From: Lactuca virosa
Lineage: Eukaryota > Streptophyta > Magnoliopsida > Asterales > Asteraceae
DNA: 64,000 bases
Reading direction: 5' to 3'
Assembly (NCBI GenBank): GCA_928212115.1
Contig: CAKMRJ010001112.1
Location: 401,188,254-401,252,253, forward strand
Shown here one piece after another: positions 43,264-56,075 of the stretch. Under the pieces are notes generated by a model, which had not been told where the DNA came from, made no database searches, and worked only from the letters and a program-made list of their open reading frames with translations. Made by a program: the position numbers and the translations under genes. Position 1 is the stretch's first letter. Each line of letters begins with the position of its first letter.

Positions 43264-46200
43264 TGTCACACCCCGCTAAAGCGGAAACGCAAAGTATGAC
43301 AGCGACAAAGGTTTCATTGCAAAAGATAAAGATACATCACCATAGCAATATTTAAAAGTTTACAACCCATAGCTTAAACAAAATAAAGTACATGTTTTTC
43401 CAAAACAACATTTTTTTCAAAATATAACTTCATAATAGCTTCAACACGATGCAGCATGCTCTATGATGATATATCTTTACATCCACTTACTAATTATTTC
43501 CTGAAAAAGCATGTAAAACGAGCGTCAACTATGAAAATAGTTGGTGAGTTCACAAGTATATAAAATCGTGCTTGAAATAAGGCTTTTCGTAATTACAAGT
43601 ACATTGCTTTAATGATAAACCAAGTTGATTGCTATTAATGAATACAAGTTTATTGCTATAACGAGAAACGAGTTTGTATGTGTATGAGCAAACAATGAGT
43701 CTCAACCAAACCTATGACTGAAGCCCTATCAAGATCTATGCTTATCGTTCCATAGATGAATATGGTATCATGCACTCCAGCAATAGGGCGAGTGAGGAGT
43801 TGTCAATTCCTAATAGCGCTATCCATAATGACCATTGGCTCAAAGAGTTAATGGTTAGAGATAAGGGAAGGGCCTTAGTACGATAAGTTCTCATGTTCCG
43901 TGTTGCATAGACATACATAAAGAAACATAGCAATACAATAGCAATCGTGTTTGATACAATTCAATTTAAATACAACATGCAAATAATAGTTTTTCTGGAC
44001 ATGCTTTTCCACCCCAAAACATAAAAACTGAAAATAGGGGAGTGCGTGAATACTCACAATATGCAAAATATAGCAACCAAGTTTATACAAGTCAAATAAA
44101 TATAATGAGCATAAATAGTTTAGGACATGCTTTTCTACCCCAAAACATTTAAAAAACCGAAAATAGGGGAGTGGTGAATACTCATAATGTTTCGAGTAGA
44201 TACAAGTGGTGCCTTGGAATACACCAACGTCTTAATGCCGGGATCCTACGACATCAAACACACACTAGTGAGTTTCCATGTCGAAATCTAATGCTAATAT
44301 ACTAAACTCTACATATAGTGAAATGCCAATTTATGTTCTAATATTGGATTTTATATTAATTGGTTACACTTTTTCTGAAATGATGAAATTCTACAAGTCA
44401 TGCGATAAATACAACTTTGGGATATTAATTTTCCAGATTTAGTAATATAAATTTAAGGGTGTTTCAACACATTTAAAGGTGTTTTAAATTCCTAAAAATG
44501 TAAGATATTATCAAATAGTTTCCAAAAATTGTCAAACCTTGTATTTTTCATTCTAAATACAATAGAGGTTTTCCAGAAAATTTTCCTTGAATTTTTGATA
44601 TGGTTAACTATTTTCCAAATTTTTAAGCTTTCATAACAACATAAATTCACGAAAAATAGCATTCAAAGGATAAAAATTCTCAAACTTTTTATTTTACTGT
44701 TATTACACATTACTAAGCTGGGAAAAATATAAAAATGGATTTCCAAGCTGTTTAATTATATTTTACGATTTTTGAGCATTTATTCCAATAAAAATTGAAA
44801 TAAATAGAAAACAGTTTCCAAAATTACCCAAACTTTTTATTTAACTGTTATTATACATAACTACGCTGGGAAAAATATAAAAGATATTTTTCAGTGGGTA
44901 TTTCTATTTTTCCTTGTTTTATCCCCCTTAAATAACCATTAATTGAAGAATAAATAACAAACAGTTAAAATAAATTACCAAAAATTTTTGTAACATCATT
45001 TACAATGTAAGTAATCTGGGAAAAATACCAAAAGTGGTTTTCATATTGTATAGTCCGGTTTTGGGTATTTATGTGTATTTAAGTGTATTTAACTTTAGAA
45101 AATAGAAGAAAAATAGTTTACAGTAGAGAAAAATCATCAAAATTTTTATGTAATCTCCTACTGTTCAACATGATGTTCTGGTAAATTTTCATGAATTTAG
45201 GATAATCAGAACTATTTTTCCTATTTTTAGGCCATTATAATTACCAAAAATTGGGAAAAATAGTAAGGCATGATGAAAAATTCTGAAATTATTTTTCTGA
45301 GTCACCCACCACAGGTAAGGGCTGCGAAAATTGTTAGATACAATTTTCACACTTTCTAAAGTGGTTTTGTGATTTATTATACCCAAACAAAAAGAAAATC
45401 GGAAATCATACCAAACAGCAACAAAAATCGATGAAATTTAGTGAGGGGTCATTATTCACCATAGGGGTCATCCATGAATTTATTCCGGATTTATAGACCT
45501 CTGGAAGTATTTTATGTGATTTATGCCCTTGTTTTCTTGCAATAATTTTAATAAATCAAAGAAATGATAAAAGCTCTTGAAATTTTCCAGATTATCACAT
45601 GCATGTGAGGGCTTTCAAAAGGAAAAATGTTCAAATTTTATTCAGAAGGGAAATAGGGGTATTGAACCCAAACAAGTTAAGAAATGTTGCATATAATGGT
45701 GCATGAGATGTAAATGTGGCTGAAGTTCATGAATTTGAGTAGCCCATTCAGTGGGGTTTTAAGCCACGAAATTTAAGCCATCATTCACTGGATATGTTAA
45801 GTTTCTAAATTATTTTCCCCAGATTTATGGTTGGGTTTAAGGCCATTGATCACGCAAAGCAAAAATGGTGATCACAGAAAAAGAGCTGTTTGCGCAACCA
45901 TTTTGTAAAAATTGCCAAAAATCCGATATTTAATATTTTACAGTGAGACCAGTTGGGTTTGAAAGTTAACTCGTGGAACTATCCAATACAAAAAGAATAT
46001 CAGGATTTGGTTAAGAAATGACCGAGTTATGGCCGTTCAAAGCTGAATAAAGTAATCTGGCAGATTGCATGTTTGCTTTGAGTGCATCCTTAGGACATTT
46101 TGACAAGAACATCATGCATGCCTTTGATAAGGTCCGATTTCTAGCACATGCATGGAGTGAATGAGCATCCAAGATGTACTAGAAATGGTTTAAATGCTTT

Positions 46201-47323
46201 TGACCATGCAAGAACACAAAAGAAATGGAGAAGAAGATGTAATACTTGTTTTTGAAGTCACATGAACATATGTGCATCATTTTCACTCCTTGCATGGGTT
46301 TGATCCCGGATTTTCACCATTTCAAACACATGCATTGTGTTATGGTGAGAATCTACAAACCACAAGGGAAAAATAAAGATTTCTAGCCATGGAAAGGCAT
46401 AGAATCCGAAAAGAAGAGAAAACTAAGAAGAAGAGGTAGTAGAATCATGAAATTATGGAAGAAGATGTTGTTGTTTACCTTGGTTTTGATCTTGAGGGAA
46501 GTAAGAACACATTCAAAGTCTTCAAAATCTTGAAATTTGGCAGAGAAATGAGAGAAATTTCGTGAGTTAGAGAGAGGAAGAGAGTTTGTGTGTTAGGAGG
46601 GTGGAGTGTGAGAGAGTGAAGAGAGAAGAGGTAGAGTGAAGGTTTAAGTCTAATGATTGAGTTTTTGGGAAGAGAGAGTGCATGGGGAGGGGAGAATGGC
46701 TGGCTCTATCATGCATTAGGCCTCCTCTCTCCTAATTTCAAATTTTATAAAATTCCCTCCAATAATTTTATAAAAACCCTAATTTTATAAAAATATTTAT
46801 TAAGCAATTCTTGATTTATTTGTAAAAATCTTGTTTTTAACTAATAAATTATGATTATTGCATGATAATTTAATTTCTATTTCAATGATTATAATCCATA
46901 ATTTGATTAATAAAAATTTGATATTAGAAAGTTTATAGCCAAATTTTATAAAGTTTTTAAGCTTTATGATTTATAATTTTGGATTTTTAGCTCTCTTAGG
47001 GTTTTTGGAATATTGTTTGATATTCATCATCATAATGAAGTATAATTAGAATATTTTAATTTATTTTTAGGGTTTTATACCCTTTTTCAATTATAACAAA
47101 GCTTGAAAGTTTCATTCAAATTATAGCATTGGCATTTCCTATTGTAGTTAAGCAACTTACTAGAATCGTAAGTGTCAAGTATATTAGTCCTAGGTCTTAG
47201 ATGGATCCTAGTTTATGTAAGATTTTGACCTAATTTATACTACTAGGCCATGGCATGATGTGCATGAATGATTATTATAAAGATGCATGAGTCCGAGAAT
47301 GACCTGAATTGACAGTTGTCACA
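43264..47323 (-). mobile_element. Solo LTR, Gypsy-type, 4.06 kb
   Basis: Read on the minus strand it starts TGTGACAACTGTCAATTC (at 47323) and ends CGGGGTGTGACA (at 43264). It is flanked by a perfect 5-bp duplication gaaac (43259-43263 and 47324-47328). A pyrimidine-rich leader (minus strand, about 46740-46500) marks the transcription start zone. No internal region, so it is a solo LTR left by LTR-LTR recombination. It sits inside the LTR at 42748-48019. Confidence 0.88.
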
Positions 47324-48019
47324 GAAACTCATAAAGTTGGCAACTTTATGAGTTCGTGAGGCTCCTTTGTGATTCTTTGTTCTAGCTCTAGAGAGTTAGT
47401 GAGTTATGAGTCCATGCATGAGATTAGATCTCATTTTTCCTTCATTTTGACCTATTTTATGTCCAAGACATGTATTGGACATGCATGTCTAAAAAGAAAT
47501 AATTTTTATGGTATTTTGAGATGAAGAAAGTCTTCTAGAAAGTTTGGTTGATTGGCTTGAAAGATTAAGAACTTAAGGCATTAAACTGTCAAGAGCGCTT
47601 CTCACGATGTGAAGATGGTATGTTCTCGATTATTTTGGCCTCACGCTGCCACGGCGTAACCAAAGGGTGGTCACAATGTGGTGACCGACTGAGTGGCCTT
47701 TGAGTGTTGACTTTGACTTTGACTGTTGACTTTTTGACCAAGTTTGACTTTAGGTCAAATTGAGGGTTTTGGGCTGTAGTTTGAAATTTGGTCCCTATTT
47801 TGTAGTGTCGGTTATTGGATCTATGATCAGTGCTGTTATCTTCAAGACTGCCAGATGAGTTTTCTCACTATACTTTTGAAGGTTTCTATCGATCGGATAC
47901 ACTTCAAGTGTAACGCTCGGTTTCAAATCGATTCATTATTCGGGACCGTGGCCCGATCATCAGTTATCATAAGGCTTACGGCCTTGGGGAAGAAATTATT
48001 TGGCCTTTTTGGATGAGGG

Positions 48020-50147
48020 TGTTATAGTCTAAGTGATCCGAGTGTTCGTTTGTGTTTCGTAGCCCAAGGGTATAATCGTAATTTAATAACTCGGTCCTTT
48101 ATGAATTTTGGGTTTTGTTCGGAAAGTTCTTGGCGAAGGTGAGTTGTTATAAGTGTAGGGCTTCTCGTCACCTTTCCATGGATATAAAGTTCGTTGGAAA
48201 CAAACTTAAGAAGAAGGAGTTAAGGTCATTTAAAGATCACAAGAATTGGAGCTTGGTCGAGTACGCAGGGCGTAATGGTCTTAATGGTCGCGGGTGGTCT
48301 TTGAGTACGCCAAGCATACTAAGGGGTACACGGGGCGTACTCCCTTCAGCTAAAACCCCTCATTTTTTAGGGTTTTACCCCTATTTAATCATTTTATCTT
48401 CTTAAGTCTTGACCCTTATCATCCTCCAAGCCTCCTACACCCTAATATTCGACCCTTAGCCTCCATCTTTGAGTTCTCAAGCTTTTTAGTATGATTTTGG
48501 AGTGTTCTTGAGCAATTTAAGAGGTTAGAGATTGTTGAAGGGTCATCTTTTGGAGTGAGGCTTGTAGATCCAGAAGTTTCTCATCCTTTGCCATCTATTG
48601 AAGGTAAAAAGCTCTCGTATTGGCATCTTTGTGGTTAGATCTTGTTGGGGGGGGGGGGGGGGTTGGTCCCTTTGGGTTGTATTTATGAGTATGAGCTTAC
48701 CCCAAGAGTGTGGACACTAGATCTGGACGTTTTAGGTGTCCCAATTGCATAAAAATAATCTTGATAGTTTATATCAACTCATGCATGTGGTTTAGCCTTG
48801 TTGATGAAGTTGGAAAGTAAGAACTTAGATTTGGGACCCAATGAGCCATGCAAAATTTCAAAGTTAGCAACTTTATGGTTTAAGTCGTGTTTTGGATCAA
48901 GACCTGAGCATTGGATGTTTTGGCTTAAGGGATTAAGACGTTTTCTAGGTTGGTTGTGGGCAGGGTCAGTACGCGGGGCGTACTCAGTAAGATGAAACTT
49001 TGCATTTTGGGCTTCAAGTTGGGCTTCCTTTTGGGCTTGGGTGTTTGAGTTATTAATGGGACATTTAAGTATGAGTGTTTTGGACTAGGAAGAATGGTTG
49101 GGCTTTAGGGTAAGGCCCATGTAATGGGTTTGGTCCCAATTTGGAAAATTGGGCCATATTTGGACCTTAGTTGATTATTGGCTTTTGGGCCTTCTAGATT
49201 GTGAGTTTGGGCCTTAGTCTTGGACAAGCTAAGTTAGGGTAAAATGGTATTTTACCCCGAGTATGGATTTATGGATATGGATTGAGACCCAATGGTTAAT
49301 TTGGTGTTTTTTTGATGTTGATAGTTCGGGGATCTCTCAGCCAGCGGTCGGGGATTTTCTATGTGATTCGGCAATGCGATGTGAGTCTGCTCACTATGTT
49401 TAGCGGGCTGAAGGCACCAATGTCGGCCCATGGTTTGTTATGCTTAGTATGCTTGTTGTCTGCGTGACTCTTGCATGTGTTATGTGTTTTATGTTTACCG
49501 AGCGGGGCTTGATGTCGGGCGAGGCCCGATGCCAGGCGGATCCTGATGAGTACATTGTATGCTAGTTATCAGTATGTGCTTTTATGCTTACCGGGTGAGG
49601 CCCGATGTCGGGCGAGGCTCAATGAATTTATGGTATGCTATAGTCTCTGTGATTATTGCATGTGTTAGTAAGATTATATGTTTGTATGATTATATGGTTA
49701 TATGATTATGTATGTATGGGGCGGGGCCCAATGTAATGGACATATTTGTGATCCGAGTGAGGCTCGATGTTAGGGGGACCAAAGCCAAGCAGGGCTCGAT
49801 GTCTGTCAGGGCCCGAGGCCGAGTGGGACTCGATACCGGGCAATGCCCGATAGAGGGCGGGGGCCCATTATGTGATTTTATGTGTATGTGGTATGAGGTA
49901 TCTTGGGGAACTTACTAAGCTTTGTGCTTACAATTTTCAGTTTATGTTTCAAGTACTTTGGTTTTCAAATGGAAGAGTTCGGGATGATTGTAGAGCACAC
50001 ACCACATGTTTTCGCATTCTGTGATTTACTCTGATTCGATGATGTTTTGCTAAATCTTGATTACCTTGGTTTTATGGAAATGATATGTGTTAACGATTTA
50101 ATAATCTAAAAACGAAAATTTTATGTCATTATTTTTGGGACGTTACA
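48020..50147 (+). repeat. LTR of the 48-52 kb Gypsy element
   Basis: Starts TGTTATAGTC, ends TTTTTGGGACGTTACA. TATA-like ctatttaatc at about 48380. Contains the palindrome AGTACGCGGGGCGTACT (48968-48984), the hairpin array at 49499-49866, and a 16-base G run at 48647-48662. Confidence 0.7.
49499..49866 (+). repeat. Hairpin array in the Gypsy LTR
   Basis: About ten hairpins with 4-5-bp stems and 3-base loops. They include CGAGC-GGG-GCTTG (49499-49511), CGGGC-GAG-GCCCG (49516-49528), CAGG-CGGAT-CCTG (49533-49545), CGGGT-GAG-GCCCG (49592-49604), CGAGT-GAG-GCTCG (49754-49766), CGAGT-GGG-ACTCG (49820-49832) and CGGGC-AAT-GCCCG (49837-49849). Confidence 0.8.
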
Positions 50148-50150
50148 AGT

Positions 50151-50163
50151 TGGTATCAGAGCC
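50151..50163 (+). promoter_or_regulatory. Primer-binding site
   Basis: TGGTATCAGAGCC, three bases after the LTR end. Confidence 0.9.
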
Positions 50164-51199
50164 TTGGTTTGATGGATTCAGACATACCCTCGGGTGTTTC
50201 TAAACTCAAACTGAGGATTTTGTGAAGGTTTTTTTTCAAATGAAAGAAAAGTGATTTATAAAGGGAAAAACAAGTTTTCTAATACAAGAAAGGATCTGGT
50301 GCATGGAATCGACCGAGCTCAAGTAAGTTTCTCCCAAAATACCCATACATGTTATCTGATATGATTTGATTTATGAATATGTGAATCGCATGCTAGTTAG
50401 GGCTAAGGATCTACTCAGTTTTTGCATGATAGAATGTTAGGAGAGATATCGTGTATGCCTATTGTATGAGCTTATAGACTTGCATGTTAGTTCTGATTAG
50501 CCAGTGATAGGGTTGCCTGATATGTGATTCTTGGTAGCCTAGGAAGAATGGGATGCTGGATTGGGTTTGATTTAGATGCGTAAGGCAATCAGTAGCAGGA
50601 GTGGGAGCTCCTAGTATGGGTTGTAGTATGTGGGATTAGATGCTTGTGATCATTCCGTGGATTGGAGTGCTACTGCATGAATGTTGCTCGCTTTGTGCTT
50701 TGTGCTTTGTGGAACTCTTAGGTGATGGGAGTTAACTACTAAGTGGATATGTCAAGTTACATGTGACAAGGGTCGGATAGTCTCAAAGTGATGTAATTGA
50801 CCCTATTGCATAGCTCTTGTCTGAGTCCAACCGTTGTAGGGATGAGTATGTTACTCGAAGGATTATCTAAGCTTTGTTGCATGTGATTGTATTTATGAGG
50901 TGGGTGACTGGCATTATGAGGATTTCTTCAGCAGCTGATGACAGGGTGAGATCGGAAGCCTAGGAAAGCGTAGGTTTTGCTTCGGTGGGTTTTGTTGCAC
51001 TGGGTGGCGAGTGTTTGGCGTATGGATTTTAGAAGGTGACTTAGAGGATTCGGGAGAATTCTTGAGGAAAGTATGGATAGGTGTGGAAGGTATTATTGGG
51101 CCCGTACTAATGAAAGCATAGGATCCATACTTGAATCGAGGAGAGTCTTGGAGAATCTAGGAAGCCTGTGGGATGAGGATTTTTGGGGTGTATTCGGAT

Positions 51200-51485
51200 C
51201 TCTTGCATGTTGTTTTCGGTATGGTGTTGAGCACTCAGGAAAGGGATTCAGATTCTGGTTCCGGATCAAGAGTAGGTACTGAGTCGATCGATGCGCGGAC
51301 GCGGGAGTTCATCTCATCGGAGATTACTTGCAGTATTTGGAATGGCCCCCGGTGGTCTTTGGTTCATCCAAGGAAGGGATTTTGGAGCTCTTGGATGATC
51401 GTCTCGGGGCCTTTCGGGCTCAGGTTGTAGTAGGGCAGTTGGGGGCTCGTCTGGAGCCCAAAGCTTGTGGATCCCTAGAATCCTT
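51200..51485 (+). pseudogene. Gypsy gag remnant
   Basis: Two overlapping frames give DSGSGSRVGTESIDARTREFIS, trimmed here to the words GTESIDARTREF and PPVVFGSSKEGILELLDDRL, GAFRAQVVVGQLGARLEPKA. These are the gag N-terminal words of composite Gypsy elements. A frameshift separates them, and the downstream gag, knuckles and pol are gone. Confidence 0.55.
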
Positions 51486-52449
51486 CAGGAATGAGTATTC
51501 TATTATTAGCTCTTGTCAAATTGGATTGGAGTGAGTTTTCACCATGTTCTCAGGATGGTCGGGGTAACTCAAGAGGAGGAGTTCAGGATTCCTTCGGATG
51601 CTTTAGCGGATATGTCATCTTCTATTTTCTTGTGGGATTGTTATCGGTAATTTGTGTTGCGTTGGAATTTTGCTTGGGTTTGGGTAAGCAATATCTCGGG
51701 TTGATTTTCTGCTTTTTTCTGGGTTATCTTATCAAGGATTTTGATATGTCATTCCTCATTCCGAGAGTCTTCAATGAATCTTTGGAGGGTTGTATCTTGT
51801 CGAGTGGGTTTCAGCGTGATCAGTTGTTGATCCGGGTCATTTTCGGGATCAATGTCGGGGTATTTCTTGAAGGATCCTTGGTCTGGGATTAGCGAGTTAT
51901 TTCTCTAGTGAAGTCAGGATTCAGTGGTTTTATCATCTGTTCTGGTATGATCGGCGGATGCCTATGGAAGAACTTTTGGGTTCAAGCACTACCGTTGCTA
52001 GGAGAGGAGCCGTAGCAGGAATCTAGTGGTGTCAGTTGCGTGAGTTGTATGGTCATTGGATGTGTCAGGGGATTTGTATATTCACATGGGATATATACGG
52101 TTAGAGTTCAGTGGTTCATTGAGAATGGATGGTTTCTAGTCGCCAACATAAGAACTCAAAGAATTGGTAAGGTATCGTGGGAGGTGGTTTGGATTATCAG
52201 ACTGGTTAAGATCTCAATAGTATTCTTTAGGATTCCAGTAGTTGGGTGATAATTGAGTTTGGATAACAATGGAACGTTAGTATGGATTAGCGCAGGTCGT
52301 AGGCAGTTCATGCTATATGAGGTTGATGGGTTGGGAACGCATCGAAGTTAAGGGATGAAAGAGCTTCGTCGATCCAAGTGGGGGAGAATCGATCAAGATT
52401 TATGGGAGTTAGGAAGGGTGTGGAACTAGGGTAAGTTTCACATCCTGGC

Positions 52450-52717
52450 CAGGAGGAGAGACGACCCAACTATCACTTATTTCTAATTAATTTATTATTT
52501 ATATAATAAATTAACAAATCATTGGTTAACAATTTTTATTAATATATTAATCACATAATATATTAACATAACATTTTTTTTTCTCTCTCTCTATCTCTCT
52601 CTCTCCTTTGATTAATCCAAGTCATTTCCTGGTTATGAGGCCAACCCAAAAATGACTTTAATTTTATTCATCAACATTATACCAATTTAGTTAGGACCTT
52701 AAACACTTAATCTAACA
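52450..52717 (-). repeat. Truncated 3' LTR of the minus-strand Copia
   Basis: Minus-strand start TGTTAGATTAAGTG at 52717. It contains ttaatatatta repeats and a CT/GA tract at 52573-52601. No CA end is found; the left limit is approximate. Confidence 0.6.
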
Positions 52718-52730
52718 GTCTCCTACTTGG
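52718..52730 (-). promoter_or_regulatory. Polypurine tract of the minus-strand Copia
   Basis: Reads CCAAGTAGGAGAC on the minus strand, adjacent to the LTR start. Confidence 0.8.
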
Positions 52731-53832
52731 ATAAGTCGCTAACTACAATTGCAAGTACAACTCTGAATAACCAGTAAAGAGTGTTTTCCAAAGACACTGC
52801 CAAACTCTGATCAGACGTTGGTCCTAAGATAAGTGATCAGATATCCCTTCGTTCTACAAGATATTGTATGGATACGAGATATGGATTAGAATCAATCTCA
52901 TTTCCAAGATTCTGTTTCTCGATTTCCTGATTTATGATGACTAAACTCAGACTAGTAATTGAACACATCGATTTAGTTTGGGCTCGGCCAACCACTTTAG
53001 ATGTCGGCAACAAATCATCTACGGGCCCAAAGATATCGCTTTTCCTGTTAAGGCAAAAGGAACGAATAAACTTTGACTATACAATCATCAATTTCACTCA
53101 CCAAATCATGCATGGAATTACACTTTATAACACCCAGTTACGAGATACATTGGTGTAAACCAATACACAACTGATTGCAAAATATTACTTATATATCTCT
53201 GTTTGAAGAATAGAAGATGTTATCATCTTACAATTACTCTTGATTGAATCATGAAGTAATATCTAAGCGTGGGTTTAACGAATACTTAAAATCTCTATTT
53301 TCAAACTACTCATGAATAATGCAACAATCCCTATGCAATGCCCAATCCCTATGGACAATCTACAATCAATTCATGAAAATATTAAATCAATACCTACTCT
53401 CAAAAGTATGACTGACTATGGCATTTCGAATATATTAATATTCAGGAAGTAACACGCAAAGTGAAACACAACAATAATCAAATTGTTCTATGGCATCATA
53501 CTCTTTGAATATAAATAATTTCCATACTATTTAATCACCATGACAATTAGAAATTTATCTATTGTATAAATGTTTCGAGGTAATCGACTTAATTACTAAA
53601 CTTGTCAACATTTCCCATGCCAATGCTCTTAACATGCATATCATGTTTTCCTTTGGTTATCACTATTATGAACGAATCATTAGAAAAAATATTCACTTTA
53701 CAACTAGGAATCCATTCTAAACTTTATCTTGGATATAGTGGAATCTCCTCCTTCTATGCATTGACCTTGTGTGATCTCAAGAATCCTTATTCAACATGAT
53801 TGCACTTTCACAGAATGGAAATTTATTACTCA
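52731..53832 (-). other. Copia 3' non-coding interior
   Basis: Stops in all frames. Layout equals the non-coding stretch before the 3' LTR of the first Copia. No gene seen. Confidence 0.45.
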
Positions 53833-53837
53833 AAAGA

Positions 53838-55577
53838 TGTAACGTCCTAAAATTTTAAACCAAGAATTTCGTTTTCATAATAATAAAACCATTAACCAAA
53901 ATGTGTTCATCAACCCATAAAGGAAAATCAGAGTATGACAATCAAATTATCTCAATACATCAGAGTCAAATAAAACAGAATCATGGTGTGTCCGATGCGA
54001 TCATCCCGATCTCTTCCCCTTCGATCCGGAAGTACCTGAAACATAAACTGAAAACCGTAAGCACGAAGCCTAGTGAGTTCCCCAAAATACCTCATACCAT
54101 ACATATCATACATAAAATGGGCCATGCCCCACAACCATCAGGCCCCGCCCGACATCGGGCCCCACTTGGAACAAATCTGTCTGTACCATGTGATGGCCCG
54201 CCCAACTCACTCATCAAGCCCCGCCTGGCATGGTCCCCCGCCCGACATAAATACAACACATACACACATTCAAGGTCACACAGACAACTAGCATACAGAT
54301 AACCATAATCCATGGGTCGGCATTGGTGCCTTCGACCCACTAACGCTAGGAGGAGACTCACTTCAAACTGCTGAAACAACCAGATAAATGTTCGGACTGC
54401 TGATCCGTGAAGATCTCCGCACTAAATATCATCAAATAATACCCTAATTATTAATTAGGTCATAAACCATAACCGGGGCCCCAACTCATCATACTCAACC
54501 TCTAGGGTCAAAGACTATTTTACCTTTTCCTTATTGGGCCCAACTAGCTTGCCCACAAATGGCCCAACTCACAACCTAAGGTACAACTATGGCCCAACAG
54601 ACACAAGGACCAAAATCCATATAAGGTCCAAAGCTCAAAAGAAGTCCAAGTCCAAAAAGGGCCCAAAACCAATGAAAGTCCACTACATGGCATACGCCCC
54701 GCGTACTCGATGTTGACCAAGAAGAGGGCTGCTGACCCAGTACGTGCAACATACTAAGGAGTATGCCCAACATACTGGCCAGAGTCCCAAAGGCTAATCA
54801 AGGGTCTTAATCCCTTAAGACCTTAACGTCCAAACCTCATATCTACATCATTTCAAGGTCCTAACACGTAAAGTTGGCGACTTTATAGTTTTACATGACT
54901 TAATGGGACCCAATACTCGTTTTAACCATTAAGACCCATAATAATAACCCTAACTCATGCATGGTCCAAAATAACACATCATGAAAGCATTTTTATGCAC
55001 AAGGAACATCAGAGAGGCTAATATCTAGCATTCCTAGCTTCTGGGTGGTTCAAACCCACAAGGAGGACTCATAGGACCATAAAGTGCAAAAATCATGCCC
55101 TGAATTAGATCTATCATAAAGATCCATCAATTTAAGAGCTTTATACCTCCAAAAGCTTTCCAAGTTGGTGATGATTCTGGATCCACAAGATTCAACGACA
55201 CCAATGCAACTTTCAAGAGCTCCTATTCCTTCAATATTTCCAAAAAAAACTCTCAAATGTCACTTCCAAGCTTAAAACACTCAAAAGGCAAATAGGGTTT
55301 CGTTCTCAGGGTTTGGAGAGGAGGAGGATGGTCATAAGAAGGTCCAAGAGTAACTTAAGGTGTTTAAATAGGGTTCAAACCCTAAAAATTAGGGTTTGTC
55401 CTAGGTGACTATACGCCCCGCGTACTCCACGTATGCCCAACATACGTGGGTGCCTCCATGATCAACTCATCTTCTCAGTACGCCCAGCGTATGCCCAACA
55501 TACGAGCCAAGGACCCAAATGCAAAAGATTTCAAGTTTGAGGGCATAAAGGAAAATACCTGAAATTTGAATGTTATA
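53838..55577 (-). mobile_element. Solo LTR, Gypsy-type, 1.74 kb
   Basis: Minus strand: starts TATAACATTCAAATTTCAGG (55577) and ends TTTTAGGACGTTACA (53838). Flanked by the 5-bp duplication aaaga (53833-53837, 55578-55582). The TG start has mutated to TA. It carries a TATA-like ccctatttaaac (about 55370, minus), perfect inverted repeats at 55427-55449 and 54147-54160, and has no interior. Confidence 0.85.
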
Positions 55578-55582
55578 AAAGA

Positions 55583-56075
55583 AATCCAAGGTCAACTATG
55601 AATTTTTCTAGTCCAGATACGCTCCTTGGATACTTCACTAGCACTAATGTGGTCTTACCTATATTGTTGAATCTATCACCATCTCCTACATGAAAATTTA
55701 CACATTACAACTCAAAATAAATATCCATTTACACTATAAATCAAAGTCATCTCTAAAATTCATGCCACTCTAACTCTTTTCAATCATGTTCTTTATTGTC
55801 TACAGGCAACCATTCCTTGGTATCTTGCAATACTTTAGAATGTTCTTGACAGTTGTCTAGCGATTCGGTCAAAAAAAATTTGATACAATCTTACGATGAT
55901 CAAACCATCTGAGACTTCAGAATAAGCACAGTTCATAGCATTCATGATCGACCCTATATCTAAAGCACATGGGACTTGACTCTTCTTATCATTTTCATGA
56001 CTAGTACAAAGGACCTTTGAGATTCACTCAACTCCTTTCTATGAACAATATGAACAATCCCTTTCGAATTTTCAT
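55583..56075 (-). other. Copia interior between two nested insertions
   Basis: Stops in all frames, no motif recognised. It joins the pieces on both sides into one decayed Copia interior. Confidence 0.4.

Larger units (their letters stand above)
42748..48019 (+). mobile_element. Gypsy LTR, split by a nested solo LTR and 3' truncated
   Basis: Starts TATAACACTCAATTCCAGG, matching the TATAACATTCAAATTTCAGG start of the solo LTR at 55577-53838 (reverse). The U3 portion 42748-43263 has TATA-like ctatttaagg at about 42960. After the nested LTR (43264-47323) it resumes at 47329 with the aagttggcaactttatgag block seen in sister LTRs, and carries gggaccgtggcccgatca near 47942. It stops at 48019, where a further LTR starts. 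Confidence 0.6.
48020..52440 (+). mobile_element. Gypsy element with 5' LTR, decayed interior, no 3' LTR
   Basis: LTR 48020-50147, primer-binding site at 50151, short gag remnant near 51.2-51.5 kb, and a purine tract (aagtgggggagaa, 52376-52388) not followed by an LTR. The remaining interior has no recognisable pol motifs, so a large deletion and much decay have occurred. The right boundary, against the Copia LTR, is approximate. Confidence 0.6.

Noticed and set aside
50151..50163. tRNA gene at TGGTATCAGAGCC
   Set aside because: Only the primer-binding complement of a tRNA 3' end; no cloverleaf around it. Same for 3149, 38465 and 57787.
51491..51892. 133-codon frame in the 48-52 kb Gypsy element
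   Set aside because: Hydrophobic, low similarity to any Gypsy domain I know, in a region with frameshifts; likely chance.
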